The notes: a model not told the origin generated them from the letters alone. A stretch of DNA of 64,000 nt from Ctenosaura bakeri (GCA_948474755.1 CAOLHI010000058.1:1426001-1490000); one strand, 5' to 3'. Numbered from the stretch's first letter, positions 20,934 to 33,862 are shown. A program made the numbers and translations.

Positions 20934-23900
20934 AAATCCCACTAAAGGCTCAGTAACTTTTCTGGGATTGCCAAAAAAAAAAAAAAAAAGACTCTAACAT
21001 GCTGCAACAAATGGCTGGTGTTCAGCTCACTCAGTTGCAAGTTGCACACATGGGACAGGACTGTTTTTGCATTCTAGTGCAAGAAACTCATATCAGCCCC
21101 TTCCACAGGTTTTTATGTGCAGTAAGAATGGAAAAAGTGCTTGTTATTATATGTCATAAGAAATATTATTTCCATCCTATTGCACATAAGAAACATGTGT
21201 GAATTTTACACAGAATAAGTCCTGAATTGTGGCAACTTTTTTCATTCCAGGATTCTCCTACCCAGGGTTTCCTGGTACTTAAAAGACATTTTTCTATGTG
21301 TGTGTGTGTCCAAATATTTTTTCCATACCTGGAACCAACTACCTCTCTGTCTTTATCCAGCTCATAAATATGCAGAAGAAGAACATATGAATGTTTATTT
21401 ATTAAAGGGTAGCAACCAGTGATGTCCTCCAAATGAATCCACATGAATGAATACACTCTTGCAATTTTTCTACTATGCAACAGGCTTTTTTTATATTCCA
21501 AGCTGAAAGACTAGTATGGTAGTCTGCCAGTCAAATAACAGAAGGAGTCTGCTTTAGCCTCCTGTTCCCACAGCCACCTAAGCTGATGGAGTTAGCTGCT
21601 GTTGATCTTAGACCAAACATTTCAAATTGTGCTACCACCATTTTTGTGAATATCACTGACCTTGATCTACTGTGCACCCAGGATAAATGGATAGGAAGTA
21701 ACGCCTCTTTCATCTGGCCACCTCAGTATAGATTTATGGAGTTGCCTTCAGGCTGTATGTTTTGAAATACTACCTTAGGCTTTCTTTTAAAAAAAGACAA
21801 ACACACAAAAGAGAATAATCTGAACAAGCTCTTGGGAAAGCACTGGTTGTCCCTTAACAATAGTCTTGTCTTCAGTATAACAATGCATAAAGAAGAAAAG
21901 AGGTGTGGAAAGCACAAGAGTGTGTGGGAAGAGGAAAAGAAGCACAAAGACTACTGCACAGCAAATGGTCTGAAGATGCTTGGAAGGTGGGTAGTAGTAA
22001 AGGGGTTATTTTTGCTTGCTACCATATTGTTTAAAAATAAATCCTGTTGATGAAGGAATAGCAATTTTTTTGATCTATTCTTCCAAAACTGAAACAAAAT
22101 TCTCAGCCATCTAAATTGGCCAAATGTAATCGGTGCACCTATTCCCAATATAGAGAAGGCCATGTTACACATATCTGCCACTCACAGTTAAAGATGAAGA
22201 ATCTTTTTGGAGGTGGGGGCAGAGCTGGGACCCCTAACAAAACACCACAATGTAACCTTATGTTTTAGTTTACCTCACATGCAATTTTTTAAACAATGGC
22301 TGGCATCCTGTTAGGCAGTTATGACCTTGTAACTGCTCCATATTCACATTTACAATCACAGCACCATTGCAGTAACTGTGAATACCCCTGAAACCTTCCT
22401 TAAAAGCCAATTAGTCATCCTGAGCAGTGGAGTTTTATGATGTCAATGAGAAGGCTGCTGCAGGATGATGTGATCAGCCCCTTCCCGCCAGTGAATAACA
22501 GTGCAAGGAGCAGAAGTAATGACCCTTGCAATGTTTTTCTGCAACTCTTCATTCCACCATCACTCGCTGTTGGGAAGAGGCTGGTCACATCACCCTACAA
22601 TACCTTGCTCACCATTGCCATGGAAATCCATTCTTTTTCTAAAGTCAGGATTAAACATTATCATATCATTCATATTTAAACTGATATTTAGTTCCCTATA
22701 TCTCCTGTTTCATAATGTACAGTTCTGAATACACTTCTTTCAAAACATTTATTTTAAAAGTTTTTTTCCCCTTACATTTCCCTTTGAGCCAAGAAGTGTG
22801 TCAAGAATATGGAAATATGAAAGTGGGTGTATAACTAGATTCTTACTTGGATATTATTCCAGTAGTTGTAAACAAGGCAGTTTTGTATATGAGGTCACAA
22901 GGACTGAATTTCTCAATTATATCAAGCAATAATTCTGCCCTATTGAATTCAGTGTTGCTATAAAGTGTAGCTATAAGTGTGAATAGAATTGTTATGATTT
23001 TTTTCCTTTAAAAATGTTGATATACATGTAGTTTTTTGAAAGGAGTAATTATGATACAACTCATGCTTGAACATACATAGTACATTAAAAAAAAAGCTTT
23101 AAGCCGTTAGTTAAAGCATATGCTTTTTAATAAGACAATAATAACATAACCATATGTTTGTCTATAAATAGCTACAATATAGTAAATGAGGAGCTCTAAA
23201 GACTGCAATTTTCAGCTTAGACAGCGAATTGCAAAGCCTTTGAGACAGTACTTACATTCTATTCTCTCTCTTTTTTCTTAACAATAATATGATTTCTTGT
23301 ATGTACAATCTCTTCTATAACAAAAGATGAAATCCCATTCCACATACAGATGCAGACTGGATTACTCTTTGCATAGCAGCAATGGAACAGCATCTCCCCA
23401 CATCCCTGACAGCAGCAGGCCAATACAAATCAATAGGACAGCTGGGCAGTACATAAAATGCTGTTTTTTAACAGAAGACACTGATCAGGAGGCTTAGAAG
23501 GAGCATCTATTCCTGCCCTGAAGGATGTGCCACCTATACCAGTTGTCTCATTCCACCTAATAAGACGGCCAGCCTGAGGATGATGGAAAAATCTATCACA
23601 GGGCACTTCCAGTGAGGTTTCAAAGGATGACCACTATAGAATCCCTGGAGCAACTGTATCAGTGGAGGTGTATGAGGTTCTTGCACGTTTGAACCAATTT
23701 TCTAATCTGCAAAATTTAAGATATTTATACAGAGGCAGTAATCAAATTCATGGTTTCACTATAAGTCAACAGGCAACCTGAAAATACATATACACACTGT
23801 AATGGCTTTGTTAAACCCAGTATTTTGTAACTTGCTACAATTGTCATATCTTGGTGTAAAAAGGGAAGGCATTGTCAATGATAATCAATGATTATCAGTA

Positions 23901-24299
23901 TCAAGTTCTTATCTCATGTCCTTCTCTTCCACAACAACTTCCAAGCCCAGGCATGTCTACTCCCACATGATACACACAGGGAGAGATAAAGGTCTATAGA
24001 TATATGGCTTCATATTGAGCTGTTCCTCCAAAATTTTTGTCTGTATCTGTGTGCCCGTGCATGCACGTGGGTGGGCCTATCATAGACAGGCATGTGATAA
24101 AAGGAGGGAAGGACATCTGAAATCATAGATATTGCAAATACCATGAAATATATTAGGGTATTGTAGCAGGGTGGGCATTAGCAGAACCTAAAGATATAAA
24201 TCTTCATACATTTTCTTCTTACAGTTAAGAATGAAAAATTTCTTTTTCTCTCTCTCTTCTTGCAAGGAGAGAGATGGCAAAAACTGAAAAAATAAGTTC
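20934..24299. other. Intergenic DNA; possible conserved noncoding block
   Basis: No gene found. The part at about 22290-22660 is balanced in composition, free of recognisable repeats and dense in motifs such as paired CAAT and TAAT cores, so it could be a conserved noncoding element. That is a guess from texture alone. The rest is AT-rich with A-runs (for example 20970-20990). Confidence 0.35.
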
Positions 24300-24620
24300 A
24301 GGACTTATTTTGTGCAAAAAATTCCCTCCCTCATAGAAAATGGCATCTTCTGTGTAGGGAAAATAAGTTTCCTGCATAGAAAAATGATTTCTTGCATTAA
24401 CATATAGAGCTTTTTGTGCAAACTAGTTATGTTTCTCTGCAGGAAAATTTTCTCTGCAGAAAAGGTTCTTTTTCTATACAGCACTTTTGTTTTCTGCACT
24501 AAAAATACTGTTTTCTGCACAAAGACCCATGTGTATTTGTCACACAGAACAAATCCCATATGGTGATGTTTCTAAGAGTCTTTTCATCAGGGTTTCCTGA
24601 CACCTTAGAACCCTGTGGGC
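24300..24620 (-). repeat. Degenerate short-period repeat built on TCTGCAC/GTGCAGA
   Basis: The motif 'tttTCTGCA(c/g)a..aaa' recurs about every 27-33 bases (near 24313, 24345, 24372, 24393, 24416, 24438, 24455, 24496 and 24513). On the minus strand this yields an 84-residue ORF with a repeating 'FLVQKT/FLQRN' texture, an artefact of the array. The flank 'tcttttcatcagggtttcctgacacc' recurs near 61460-61485, so both belong to one unnamed interspersed repeat. Confidence 0.55.
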
Positions 24621-27600
24621 CTAGAAAAAGAAAAGAAAAGAAAGAAAAAAGAAAGGAAGAAAGATCCTCTATCCAAAGATGACTATTGTGGATGTCCAGC
24701 TACAAATCAAGGGGTGATTCAGACCAGAACCCTGTAGATGAATTACACTGATGGAATTATATTGGCAATGGCAATGGCAGAAGAAGGCTGCAAGTACACC
24801 AGCCACAAAAGAAGGAAGGCATTGGAAACATCATGCTGATGTCTGATTGATTTTTTCTTCTTCTCAGTACTGCTGCCCAACTCTGGAAGAAGTAGATCTC
24901 TTAGTACAGCACATCAATGGATTTTGGCCTCAGTATCCTGAAATCCATTTCTTTAAAGCATCACAGGAATCTCCTGAGTTTCTTCAGCTGGGAACCAACA
25001 AGCTGAAGCCTACTCACTGCTTTGCAAGCTGATGACACAGCAAAAGAATTGATGTTGGAAATAGCATGGAGCAAGCAACTCAGGGAAAAGAACCAACGAT
25101 ATTTGGGGGAAATAAAAACAAAGCATATAAACATTTCAGCATACATACAACTGAATCTACCTATTTCTTGTTTATTGTACAAAATGGACCAATCTGAGAG
25201 AACCAATCTGTGTTCAGTTCATAGATGGAACCAAAGCAATAACAAGAACGACAACAGAAAAAATATATAGAGAATGGGCAATAGAGTCGATAACAGTACT
25301 CTTCTAATTCAAGACAGGAAGATGAGACTGCAGTTGATTTGTAACTCATTCACCTGTCCCTCAGTAAAACTTACTGTGGCTGTTAGTTCACAGAAGCAAC
25401 ATAGCAAGAATGACATTAGCCCTGGGTCTAGGAGAAAACACTCTGCTCTTAAAAGTGTACTTATGAGCAAATAGTCTTGACAACTCACATGTATTCATTT
25501 GATGGATTACACTTGCCACAACTAAATTTCCAAAAGTGATAAGAAAGCTAGAAGTTTAATTTCCATTCTCGATTATCTGCTAAAAAGAAACTTTGCAATA
25601 TGCTTTATGGAAACGTTGAGACTTTCTTCAAATCTGTTGTCATGAGAAATAAATATTATAAATACCATGGGATTCTCTTTTCCCTTCACTGTCCATTAAT
25701 TGGAACTAATGAACAATGTCTGCACACCAAAGAGGGGCAGAATTGCTGGATGATGGTTCCCAATGCAGTCTCACAGCAGCAGAGCTGAACTAATATATGT
25801 TGTTTTAGATTAAAACTGGGGAGATCTTAGAACCACCTAGTGTGGCTTCAGGGAATGTTAAAGCAGAATGAAGTATGTTCACTTTCCTCCACATTAAGCA
25901 AAACAATGCACTATGGCAGTTAAAAAAAAATAGGAAGGAGGAAAGGGCAAAAAGAAGCTGCTTTCATTTAAAGTGAGCAGCTTTTGCTTAGGACAAAACT
26001 CATCATGTTATAGTAGCAAAGCAAAATACCTTATGTCAGTGCAAAAGAACATGGCAAAGCATGTGAAAGTTACTTCTTGGACTATAGCTCCCATTATCCA
26101 GCTTGCTGGTTGTGGGATTCTGAGACTTTCCCCCCAAAAATAGCCTCCCAAGCTTTGAGGAATAAAATAGCTCTCCCGTCCATGTTTCCTACTACGTCTA
26201 AAATACATAGAGAAGAAATTGTGTGTGCACACGTTTACAGGTGGAAAAAAAAGGAAAGTATTTCAATTATTTTTTCCAGGATCAAATGAGACTAGATGAA
26301 AAATCTATCACAGAAGATGCCAGCATTTTCTCAAGAGTTCATTAGTTGGTAGCCACCACCTCCCATTTGAAAAAAATGAAACACTTTTGTCTGATGCAGG
26401 ACCATGGTATGACACTGTGCAAAGGAAACTTTTTTGTGAAAAAATAACAATCATCATGTTGAACATAAGCAAAGAAGAAAGAAAGAAGTCCCTGTTTCAA
26501 TTCCTCCCCCTTTCTCTCTCCAAATCGGGCTCCAAGTTCTCTTTGAGAACTTCTGGCCTAGGATGAGTTGTAACCTCACATTTGCTAACTCATCACTACA
26601 AGTCAACAAAACCAATAAATAGAGGCAATTAAATTGACTGAGAGTGGCTGGTTGTTTCATATACTTTATGGCATTAGGCAGAACCCTGGAGGAAAGAAGA
26701 AGAAAAATTGAGCCATGTGTTTCTATGGAGAAGGATGCAAGTGGCAAGCCACTTAAGGTACAGTGATTATTTCTCAGATAATGTCCAAGGTGTTTCAGCT
26801 GTCTTCATTGAAGACAGCACCAGAACATAATCAGAAATAATTGCTAACCATAATCACAAATTTAAAGAAGTCATTTAAAGTGCAGCAAAATATATCAACA
26901 GGAAAGCCAATATATTGCCAAGTAATACTATTAGAGTGTAATAATGTAACCACATAACAAATATGTGGTTATATTATTACATTGTAAATAAAAATATGTA
27001 AAGAAAAATTCCTAAATCCAAATCTAAGTCCTAACTAGAGTCAACCCACTGAATCAATGGAACTCATCTACATGTGGTCTTACAAGCTTCTTATTGATTT
27101 AGTTAGCTGAGATTAGCAAATGCATTTAGGATGCTATTTTCAAATAAAATCAGTTAAAATAAAATATGAACCAGCAAATGTTACATCGTAGGTATTTTTT
27201 TATATGAAACCATATATGATAGAATTATATGATCTCCCTCTCTCTCCCCCCTCTACCCCCTTGGAATGAAATTATGAGTCTTTCTCACATAATGAGGTAA
27301 AACCAGTAAGACTGGAATCCTGTTAGTGATGTATATGCACTTCACATAGACCAATGTCTTCTTTGGAATAGAGGTCCATGTGCTATTCTCTAGCCTCTTG
27401 TGTCCCAAACAAACAGAGAAAAAAAACTACCTCCAGGCAACTTGGTGACCTCAACCAAGGTATAACCTTCACTAAAATACAGTAAGGTAAAAAGCTACAA
27501 TTGACAAACACCTTTGAGGCATATCAAAGCTGACAACAAACCAACAGTGCAATTATATACATTTCCATTCTGAAGATAGTCATGTTGGGTTTAGTTTCAC

Positions 27601-28354
27601 TACCAGATCTCTGTGTGATTGAAACTTGTACCTGTATTCATTAGAGTCCATAATTCTCAAACGAATAAGACTAATGCTGACAGCTAAAGACATGTTGGGA
27701 ATAACTTATGTAATAGTAATTGGGTCTTCTCAGTCTCAATTGGTTTAATAATAATTAGTCCTGGTCTTGAGCTTTCTGGTTATTGGTGGATTCCACTTTA
27801 GTGCTTTCTGGTTATAGAAGCAGCCTCATACCTCCCAACATGCTTTGTTCTGCTATATTCCTCTAAAGAACAGCGAATCTATCCTGTAAAAGTATTCCTC
27901 TAGCTACTAGGAGTATAAGAAGTGTGACGGATTGCACGTAAGCATTTGGCTTGAAGCTTTTCCAGTGGACTGTTTTTTATCTTTCAGAGAAGGTGATTCA
28001 ATGACCTGGACATCAAGGAATCTGTTGTAATCCCCTCACATTCTTTCACCCAAACTCATTCCTCAAACCAGTCTAAATCCAATAAACAATCCAAATTAAT
28101 GTCATTCCTTTGCAAATGTTGCTAGATGTCTACCCTTTGCCTCCCAGATAGTTTATACAAGGATCTTTCTTTACAACAGCCTGTAAATTCCTAACCTAAG
28201 AAGCATCATCCAACAAAAATCAATGGAAGACATAGAATTCTTTCTATAGTTTTATAGTATATAACGAGCAATAGTGAATCATATTTTGGTATAAATGTTT
28301 AATGTGTCCTGAACTATCATAGAGTAAAAGGGTGTAGAGTGGCATGTGTGTATA
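24621..28354. other. Intergenic DNA, no gene recognised
   Basis: About 3.7 kb of AT-rich DNA. It includes an A/G-rich run at 24620-24665, a hairpin at 26937-26981 and a C/T-rich stretch at 27228-27260. No coding or RNA gene signal was found. Confidence 0.45.
26937..26981. repeat. 20-bp-arm hairpin
   Basis: TGTAATAATGTAACCACATA (26937-26956) is followed by the loop ACAAA and then by its complement with one mismatch (26962-26981). It may be the remnant of a palindromic MITE or a chance cruciform. Confidence 0.7.
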
Positions 28355-28450
28355 ATCTATGCCATTTTAGTCTAGTGGTTAGAGTTTCAGACTAGCACCC
28401 AGGAGATCAGAGTTCAAATCAGGGATTAAATCCTGCTTGCCTCATTAGTA
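28355..28450 (+). repeat. tRNA-derived SINE fragment
   Basis: An A-box-like 'tagtctagtggttagag' and a B-box-like 'gttcaaatc' lie about 30 bases apart, as in tRNA-derived SINEs of reptiles. It is not a tRNA gene: no cloverleaf closes. The body after 28450 is interrupted or lost. Confidence 0.6.
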
Positions 28451-29097
28451 CATGAGAATGAGAAGAAAAAAAATCTCCTTTCCTATGATAAGGTGAGATG
28501 CTTCCTTTTTTTTTTGGCAAGTGCTTTCTCCACAATGAGAACGTTTTTTTTTTTTTGCTCAATTTGTGCAAAGCTACAGTAGTTCCTGTCTTGTTGCATT
28601 GACTTAAAATAATTGGATGCATTGGATGAACTGTGTCTTTTTTCATCAGTTAGTCATTCTTCTTTTGCTAGCTGGCTGTGTGTGCTTTGCTTTATAAAAG
28701 GGAAAGATGGTACCTTTGCATAAAGACAATTTTGCAAGATTTACTGTAATTCAAGTGGGGGGAGCAGGAAATGCACTCTATCTTCTTCTGCTGGAGGCAA
28801 AAACTTTCAAGAAAGCTGATGATTTCTCAGCAGACGGTCTCAACCAACTGAAACAGCCTCTCTCACCAAGAACAATAAATTTTACAAATATTCTAATATC
28901 CCTACAGTAGTTTAAATCTCCATTTGGCTTTCACATTCCCTATCTAAGTTTGAGCCCTGCCCCCATACATTACAGAGTTATTGTGGTGCTGCATGAATAA
29001 ATTGTGTCTACCATTTACTCTTTCCCTCAATTTTCAGAGGGTTGGTGGGATATATATTAATAAAGATATTTATTAATTCTTTTTTTAAAAAAGTGTA
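28451..29097. other. Intergenic DNA with poly-T runs
   Basis: Two T-runs (28507-28517 and 28544-28555) and AT-rich sequence. Part of 28950-29060 ('ttacagagttattgtggtgc ... gggatatatattaataaag') resembles the 3' half of a reptile SINE, so the SINE at 28355 may be split by an insertion. This is uncertain. Confidence 0.35.
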
Positions 29098-29345
29098 GTA
29101 GCATGTTGTTGCTGTGTGCCTTCACATTTTTCCTGACTTATGACAACCCTAAAGTGAATTTACCATGGGGTTTTCTTGGCAAGATTTGTTCAAAGGGAGT
29201 TTGCCTTTGCATTATTCTGAGGCTGAGAGAGTGTTACTTGTTCAACATCACCCAGTGGATTACCATGGCTGAGTGGGGATTCAAATGCTGGTCTCCAGAG
29301 TCATAGCCCAAGGCTCAAACCATTACAGCATGCTGACTGTCCTCC
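29098..29345 (-). repeat. tRNA-derived SINE, nearly full length
   Basis: Read on the minus strand it starts 'gacagtcagcatgctgtaatggttt', continues with a B-box-like 'atttgaatccccact', and passes through 'cactgggtgatgttgaacaa' and 'caagaaaaccccatgg'. It ends in a CA/ACA-type tail (ttgttgctgtgtg on the plus strand). This is the layout of ACA-type SINEs in lizards, named from memory of the consensus and not by a search. Another copy, split by a MITE, lies at 47655-48285. Confidence 0.7.
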
Positions 29346-29664
29346 AACATTTCACAGTGGAAAGCTGAGATACATGAGGCCAGGCAAAATCAGAGTATGG
29401 TCAAGATGGCAAAAGTTATTAATGAGGAAAAATACACCAGCTAGGACAGGTGACAGCAGTTTGCTTTTGCACACTCCCTCTTTCCCCTGCTGAGCTGATT
29501 AAATAAAAACTAGTTGTTTGCTGTTGTTGCTGTTTCAATTTGAATTCAGTTTACAGCAACTAAAAGCAAGTAAAAAGGAGAAAGAGAAACTGGGACATTT
29601 TAGAAGCAGCTAGAAAAATGGGATTATAGAGGATTAATCAGGACTGTCCCTGCCAAATCAGTAC

Positions 29665-29960
29665 GTGAAGTTGAAAGAGACCATGACAACCATCCAGTCC
29701 AATCCACTGTCCTACAGGAATACACAATCAAAGCATTCCCAACAAATGATCATCTAGCCTCTGTTGAAAAACCTCCAAGGGAAGAAACTTCACCACACTC
29801 CAAGGCAGCATATTCTACTATCTAACTGCTCTTACCATCAGGAAGTTCTTCCTAATTGTTAAGTGGAATCTCTTTTCCTGTAATTTGAAGCCATGCTCTA
29901 GTCTCCTAGTCTTTTACATTTTGATTGTATTCTTCTTGACGTCTTATCAATATTCTTCAG
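29665..29960. repeat. LINE-derived repeat fragment (CR1-like)
   Basis: Contains blocks such as 'ccatccagtccaatccac', 'catctagcctctgttgaaa', 'caccacactccaaggcagc' and 'tcaggaagttcttcctaat'. These are typical of a very common sauropsid LINE-derived repeat. Related fragments lie at 31440-31900, 34080-34320 and 56700-56850. Confidence 0.6.
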
Positions 29961-30063
29961 TTGTCAATATTCTCCAATACAGCTGCAGGACAGATAGTGT
30001 ATGTACACCATAAATTGGTGTATAGTTGTCCCTCCATATTTGCTAGAGTTAGGGGAACAGGAC

Positions 30064-30922
30064 TGTTACCCTGACTTCTGGGGGTCCCCTGGGGGATGCC
30101 TTGATTTCCTTCAAAAAGGCAAAGACTGGGGGAATTAGCAGAGCACTGGCTATGGCAGAACGAGGTGCAGGGTAACCCAGTGAGATCTTCAACCCATTTT
30201 TTACAGAGTCAGACCAAGCAAAAGCCAGCCAATCATATCAATGAATGAATTTTATTAACAAATATGTTCTCACACACAAACATAGACACTCACTCATACA
30301 CGCTAGGCCTATCAAGAAGTGAAAGAGGTGAAAGCTTATAGGGGATAAAGTGGAGAGGGTGTAAAGGCAGTAATACTGCACTTGTCCAGAAGTCTTCAGT
30401 CCAGGAAGGTGAGAAAGAAGGAGATCAATGAAGAGAGGCAGCTGAGGGGAGCACTCAACTAACAGAGTGCTAGTCTGCTAGGATGGCAGGGAGTTCTCTG
30501 AAGAGGGTCTCGAAAAGGGGGACTACTTATAGGACAGAATGTACCTCAAGGGCAGATCCTTTCCAGGGAAGAACAATGGTCAAAACAGAAGGAAAATACC
30601 ACACAATAACAAATTGATGGCTTGCATGATTTGTTCACATAAATGGACCTCGCCTTTGTAGGATTCGTCAAAGTAAGCATTGTTTAACAGGGGGAAAACC
30701 CAGTAATCCCCTCAAGTTGGCTTTGTGGCTGAGGACTCTTTGTCTCTGCAGATGTGCCTTGCCTGAGGTCTCTTGGGAAGCATAACTGGGGATTTTCCTG
30801 GCCTTGACCTATGTTCAGTTGCTTGACCTATTTGTCTACACACCCACCTGGGCAACTTCTCTGGCATATTTTTGATATTAATTTTATATCCCCCTGGGAC
30901 AGGGTCTGCCAAGGGGGTAACA
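30064..30922 (-). mobile_element. Solo LTR of the same ERV family, copy 3
   Basis: An 859-bp LTR with the same ends as copies 1, 2 and 4, flanked by GGAC (30060-30063 and 30923-30926). The poly(A) signal is the complement of 30251-30256; the TATA box region (about 30525-30532) is degenerate. It sits inside the mariner-like MITE, so it inserted later than that element. Confidence 0.9.
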
Positions 30923-31109
30923 GGACTGCAATGAAAGTGAAAAAAGTGACTAATTCTAGGCCCTCCCAAACCATATTTAACACACACAAAAAGTATGATC
31001 ACTGTATTCAACCCAACATGGATCTTTTTGAGGCATCAGGGTTCCTTCACAAGGCAGAAGTGGTTGGTTGGTTGGTGGGGCTTACTGCCACCCCCATTGC
31101 CACTCCACA

Positions 31110-31186
31110 CCATTTTTAATAGGAACTTACAAGTCTTGTTTGCAGTTTCTCAGTCTTACAAGCCTTGTAGTCCCTATTAAAAATGG
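31110..31186. repeat. Inverted repeat inside the mariner-like MITE
   Basis: The arm starting 'ccatttttaataggaactta' pairs with '..gtccctattaaaaatgg' with few mismatches over about 28 bases, around a 20-base loop. Confidence 0.7.
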
Positions 31187-31439
31187 CATAGAGCAGCAGC
31201 AGAGGTAACAGCAAATAATCCATGAATAATCAAATTCGCAAGAGTGAAACCTGCAAATGTGGAGGGTTGACTGTACTATGATAGTGAAGATGTGAGCAAT
31301 GTGTCAGAAGTCTGTAATCCATGTTTCACCTAAGTTAGAAACTAAGTATGGTTACTGTCCTCTTAACTTAATTTTCATATGGGTTACTATCAATGGATGA
31401 GAAGCTTTCTATTGCCAGAGGTGTCTTGCTTAAGCCTTT

Positions 31440-31900
31440 GCCATGCAGCAGTATACAACTAAAGCACTCCTGAGAGACGACTATCCAACTACTGCATAAA
31501 AATCTTCAAAGAAAGTGATCCTCTCCTATTCCACAACTGAACAGCTCTCACAGTAAAGAAGTTCTTTCTAATGTTAGATGGTGCATCTTTTTTTTTAATT
31601 TGAATCTATTGCTTCATGTTCTAATCTGTGGAGAAGCAGAAAACAAGCTTACTCCATCTTTTTCATGACATACTTTCAGATATTTGAAGATGGCTATCAT
31701 TTCACTCCTGAATCCACCCAACTCCCTAAATCAGTGTTCATAGGGCTTGATTTCCAGATTTTTGACCAACTTGGTCAACCTCTTCTAAGCTTGTCAATAT
31801 CTTTTTGACCTGTGTTTGGCTTCTGCACATGGAGTAGATGCATTCTGTCTTGTCCTTTGCTTCACAAGGCAAAAATTTCCTCAATCCAGCACCAAGAGGG
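31440..31900. repeat. LINE-derived repeat fragment (CR1-like)
   Basis: Blocks such as 'acagctctcacagtaaagaa', 'gagaagcagaaaacaagctt' and 'tttgaagatggctatcat' belong to the same common sauropsid repeat as 29665-29960. It is old and heavily diverged. Confidence 0.55.
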
Positions 31901-33626
31901 GATATGGTAAAAAAAAAAAAACACAAGGAATTGAACAAACATAGAAAGGCTGGATATAAGACCCTAATGTGTTCTTGTAAATTCAAGCTCCAATGAACAA
32001 TAATGATTGAGTGTTAGGCTTAAGCCTCAGCCATCTCAACCCATGATCCTCCAGATGTGTTGCAGCATTTCCAGGAGATGATAACAATTGTAATACAACA
32101 CACCTGGAGGCCCCAGTTTGAGAAAGACTTCTGTAAGCCTTTCAAAAAACAATTCAGGAGCAGGATTGTTTACCTTCAGTTGCCATCATATGCTTTACCT
32201 GTTCTGTTTCCCTTCTTCAGTTCCAGTAAGATAGAGCCTCAACCAAGTATTTGTTTGACATGTCTTGGATCCCCCTTGAAAGGGGAAAGGAGGTAGATAA
32301 GATACAAGAATGATTCAAGCCTCTTTTTAGAGATGAGAAGAAACCATGTGTTTTACTTATCTGAATGTCAGACTTTAATAACAGACTCTTCTCTACCTCC
32401 CTGCTCACAAAGGAATGATCTAATGCTTGGAACCATGCTTCAAACTGACACTTTTAAAGCAAGGGGGGAGTCCATAAAAAAGAACTACAGGGAGACAAAA
32501 ATGTGTTTTAACTTGGCACAGCCTACAGCAAAAGAGGTAGGCCTTTAACCTCAATTTTCTCTTGAAGTGGGTCAAGGGTTGGTCAGTGAGCATTGGACTA
32601 AAATGCCCAGATAGGAAAAGTGAATGTTAGTCAATCATGACAGCAGCTGGCCTCTCTGGTTTGGAATGTCATTCTTATTTCTCTTTATAACTCCATCAAT
32701 ATCCCTCTTCCCAGTACTCCAAATCCCCTAGTCAAAACAACTTGATTTCTTTTCTTACCATGTATTAACCTGTTTTTCTTACAATGTACTAACCTGTTGT
32801 TTAAGTATCTCAGATGGCCATTTTCTAGGTCCTATGACAAATTATTTCCCACTGTCCTTCCCCCTTTTTTTTCTTCTAGGAATCATCACATCTGGAATTG
32901 CAAGTTTTTGCTTTCAAGCTGAGGAATGTCACCTGGACAAAAACAACAACAACCATATATTAAAACTGGAGGTGTCTACAATAATTTTATGAACAATTAT
33001 GGGTGGCCGCTCTTTTGACTGACAGAGAGCTCCCATTTGATATTTTGATTTCAAATTTACTTCAACTTGAACAGTGACCAAAAGCACTACGTCAAATTTT
33101 GAGGTAGCTGGTATGAAATCCTGAACAATTATGTTTGCCACAGACATACAATGGCCCTATGAAGTTATGTAGACTAGTGAATGTGAGGATAAACCATTCA
33201 AGGTCATGGTATCATAAGCCAAACTATAATTGTCTTGGTATATTACATGTAGCTCTGCATCATTCCCTCCCTTAATTAATTATAGGTAGGAAAGAAGCTT
33301 ATTGGAAAATATCTAGGGAGTGAGGCTTATCTCTTCCTTTCCCAGTACAATTGGAGTGTTCTCCAAAAAGCAGAATACTTAGATTTAAAGACTCCATTGG
33401 CAAGAGAGATTACATATGCATCTACAACCTGTACACCAAGTTCCAAATAATATCCCTTCAGTTGTGATTAATGGTGAGAAATATGCATAAACATATTCTA
33501 TGCATCAAGAAATGGTTTGGTCCACAGAATCAAAGAACTGGAAGGATCCTTGTGAGCTATTAATGGCCACTTGTGGCCACCAATGTCAAACATCCCATAG
33601 ATGCTTCAAGCTGGTGGGGGGAGGAC
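31901..33626. other. Intergenic DNA, no gene recognised
   Basis: Contains a fragment of the 'cctccagatgtgttgcagca' type of common repeat near 32045-32115, and one short LINE-like piece near 33525-33565. Nothing else was identified. Confidence 0.4.
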
Positions 33627-33862
33627 TTAGGGATGCTATTGGCATTTTGTCATCTTTTCAAAAGTTACCGTCACCTTAGAGGGTGGAGCTGTAGAGGTCT
33701 TGCTTTGGTTTAAAAAAAGCCTTCCTTCAAAGTGGGAAGCAACTGGAGCAAAAAGCCCAATCACTTCTAGGCTGGAAGGTAGCAGATGGGGAGAGACTTG
33801 TATTAGCCCTAAAATGGTGTGAAGCGATAAACATCAGAAAATGTAGTGAATAGCATCCCTAA
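33627..33862. mobile_element. Short MITE with TTAGGGATGCTATT ends
   Basis: The left end TTAGGGATGCTATTGGC (33627 onward) and the right end ..GAATAGCATCCCTAA (to 33862) are complementary over about 14-16 bases, enclosing 236 bp of non-coding sequence. The superfamily was not determined. Confidence 0.6.

Larger units (their letters stand above)
30023..31273. mobile_element. Tc1/mariner-like MITE interrupted by a solo LTR
   Basis: The left end 'tagttgtccctccatatttg' and right end '..caaatgtggagggttgactg' are complementary and sit between TA dinucleotides (30021-30022 and 31274-31275), the target of Tc1/mariner elements. Subtracting the LTR and one copy of its duplication leaves about 390 bp. 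No transposase is present. The interior right part holds an inverted repeat (31110-31186). Confidence 0.65.

Noticed and set aside
24305..24559. 84-residue minus-strand ORF with repeated FLVQKT-like units
   Set aside because: The repetition comes from the short-period DNA repeat; there is no recognised protein family.
28355..28450. tRNA gene
   Set aside because: A- and B-box-like motifs are present but no closing acceptor stem or cloverleaf; it matches the layout of a tRNA-derived SINE.
15629..30922. A provirus bounded by two of the minus-strand LTRs
   Set aside because: Each LTR has its own matching 4-bp duplication, and no gag, pol or env motifs lie between them.
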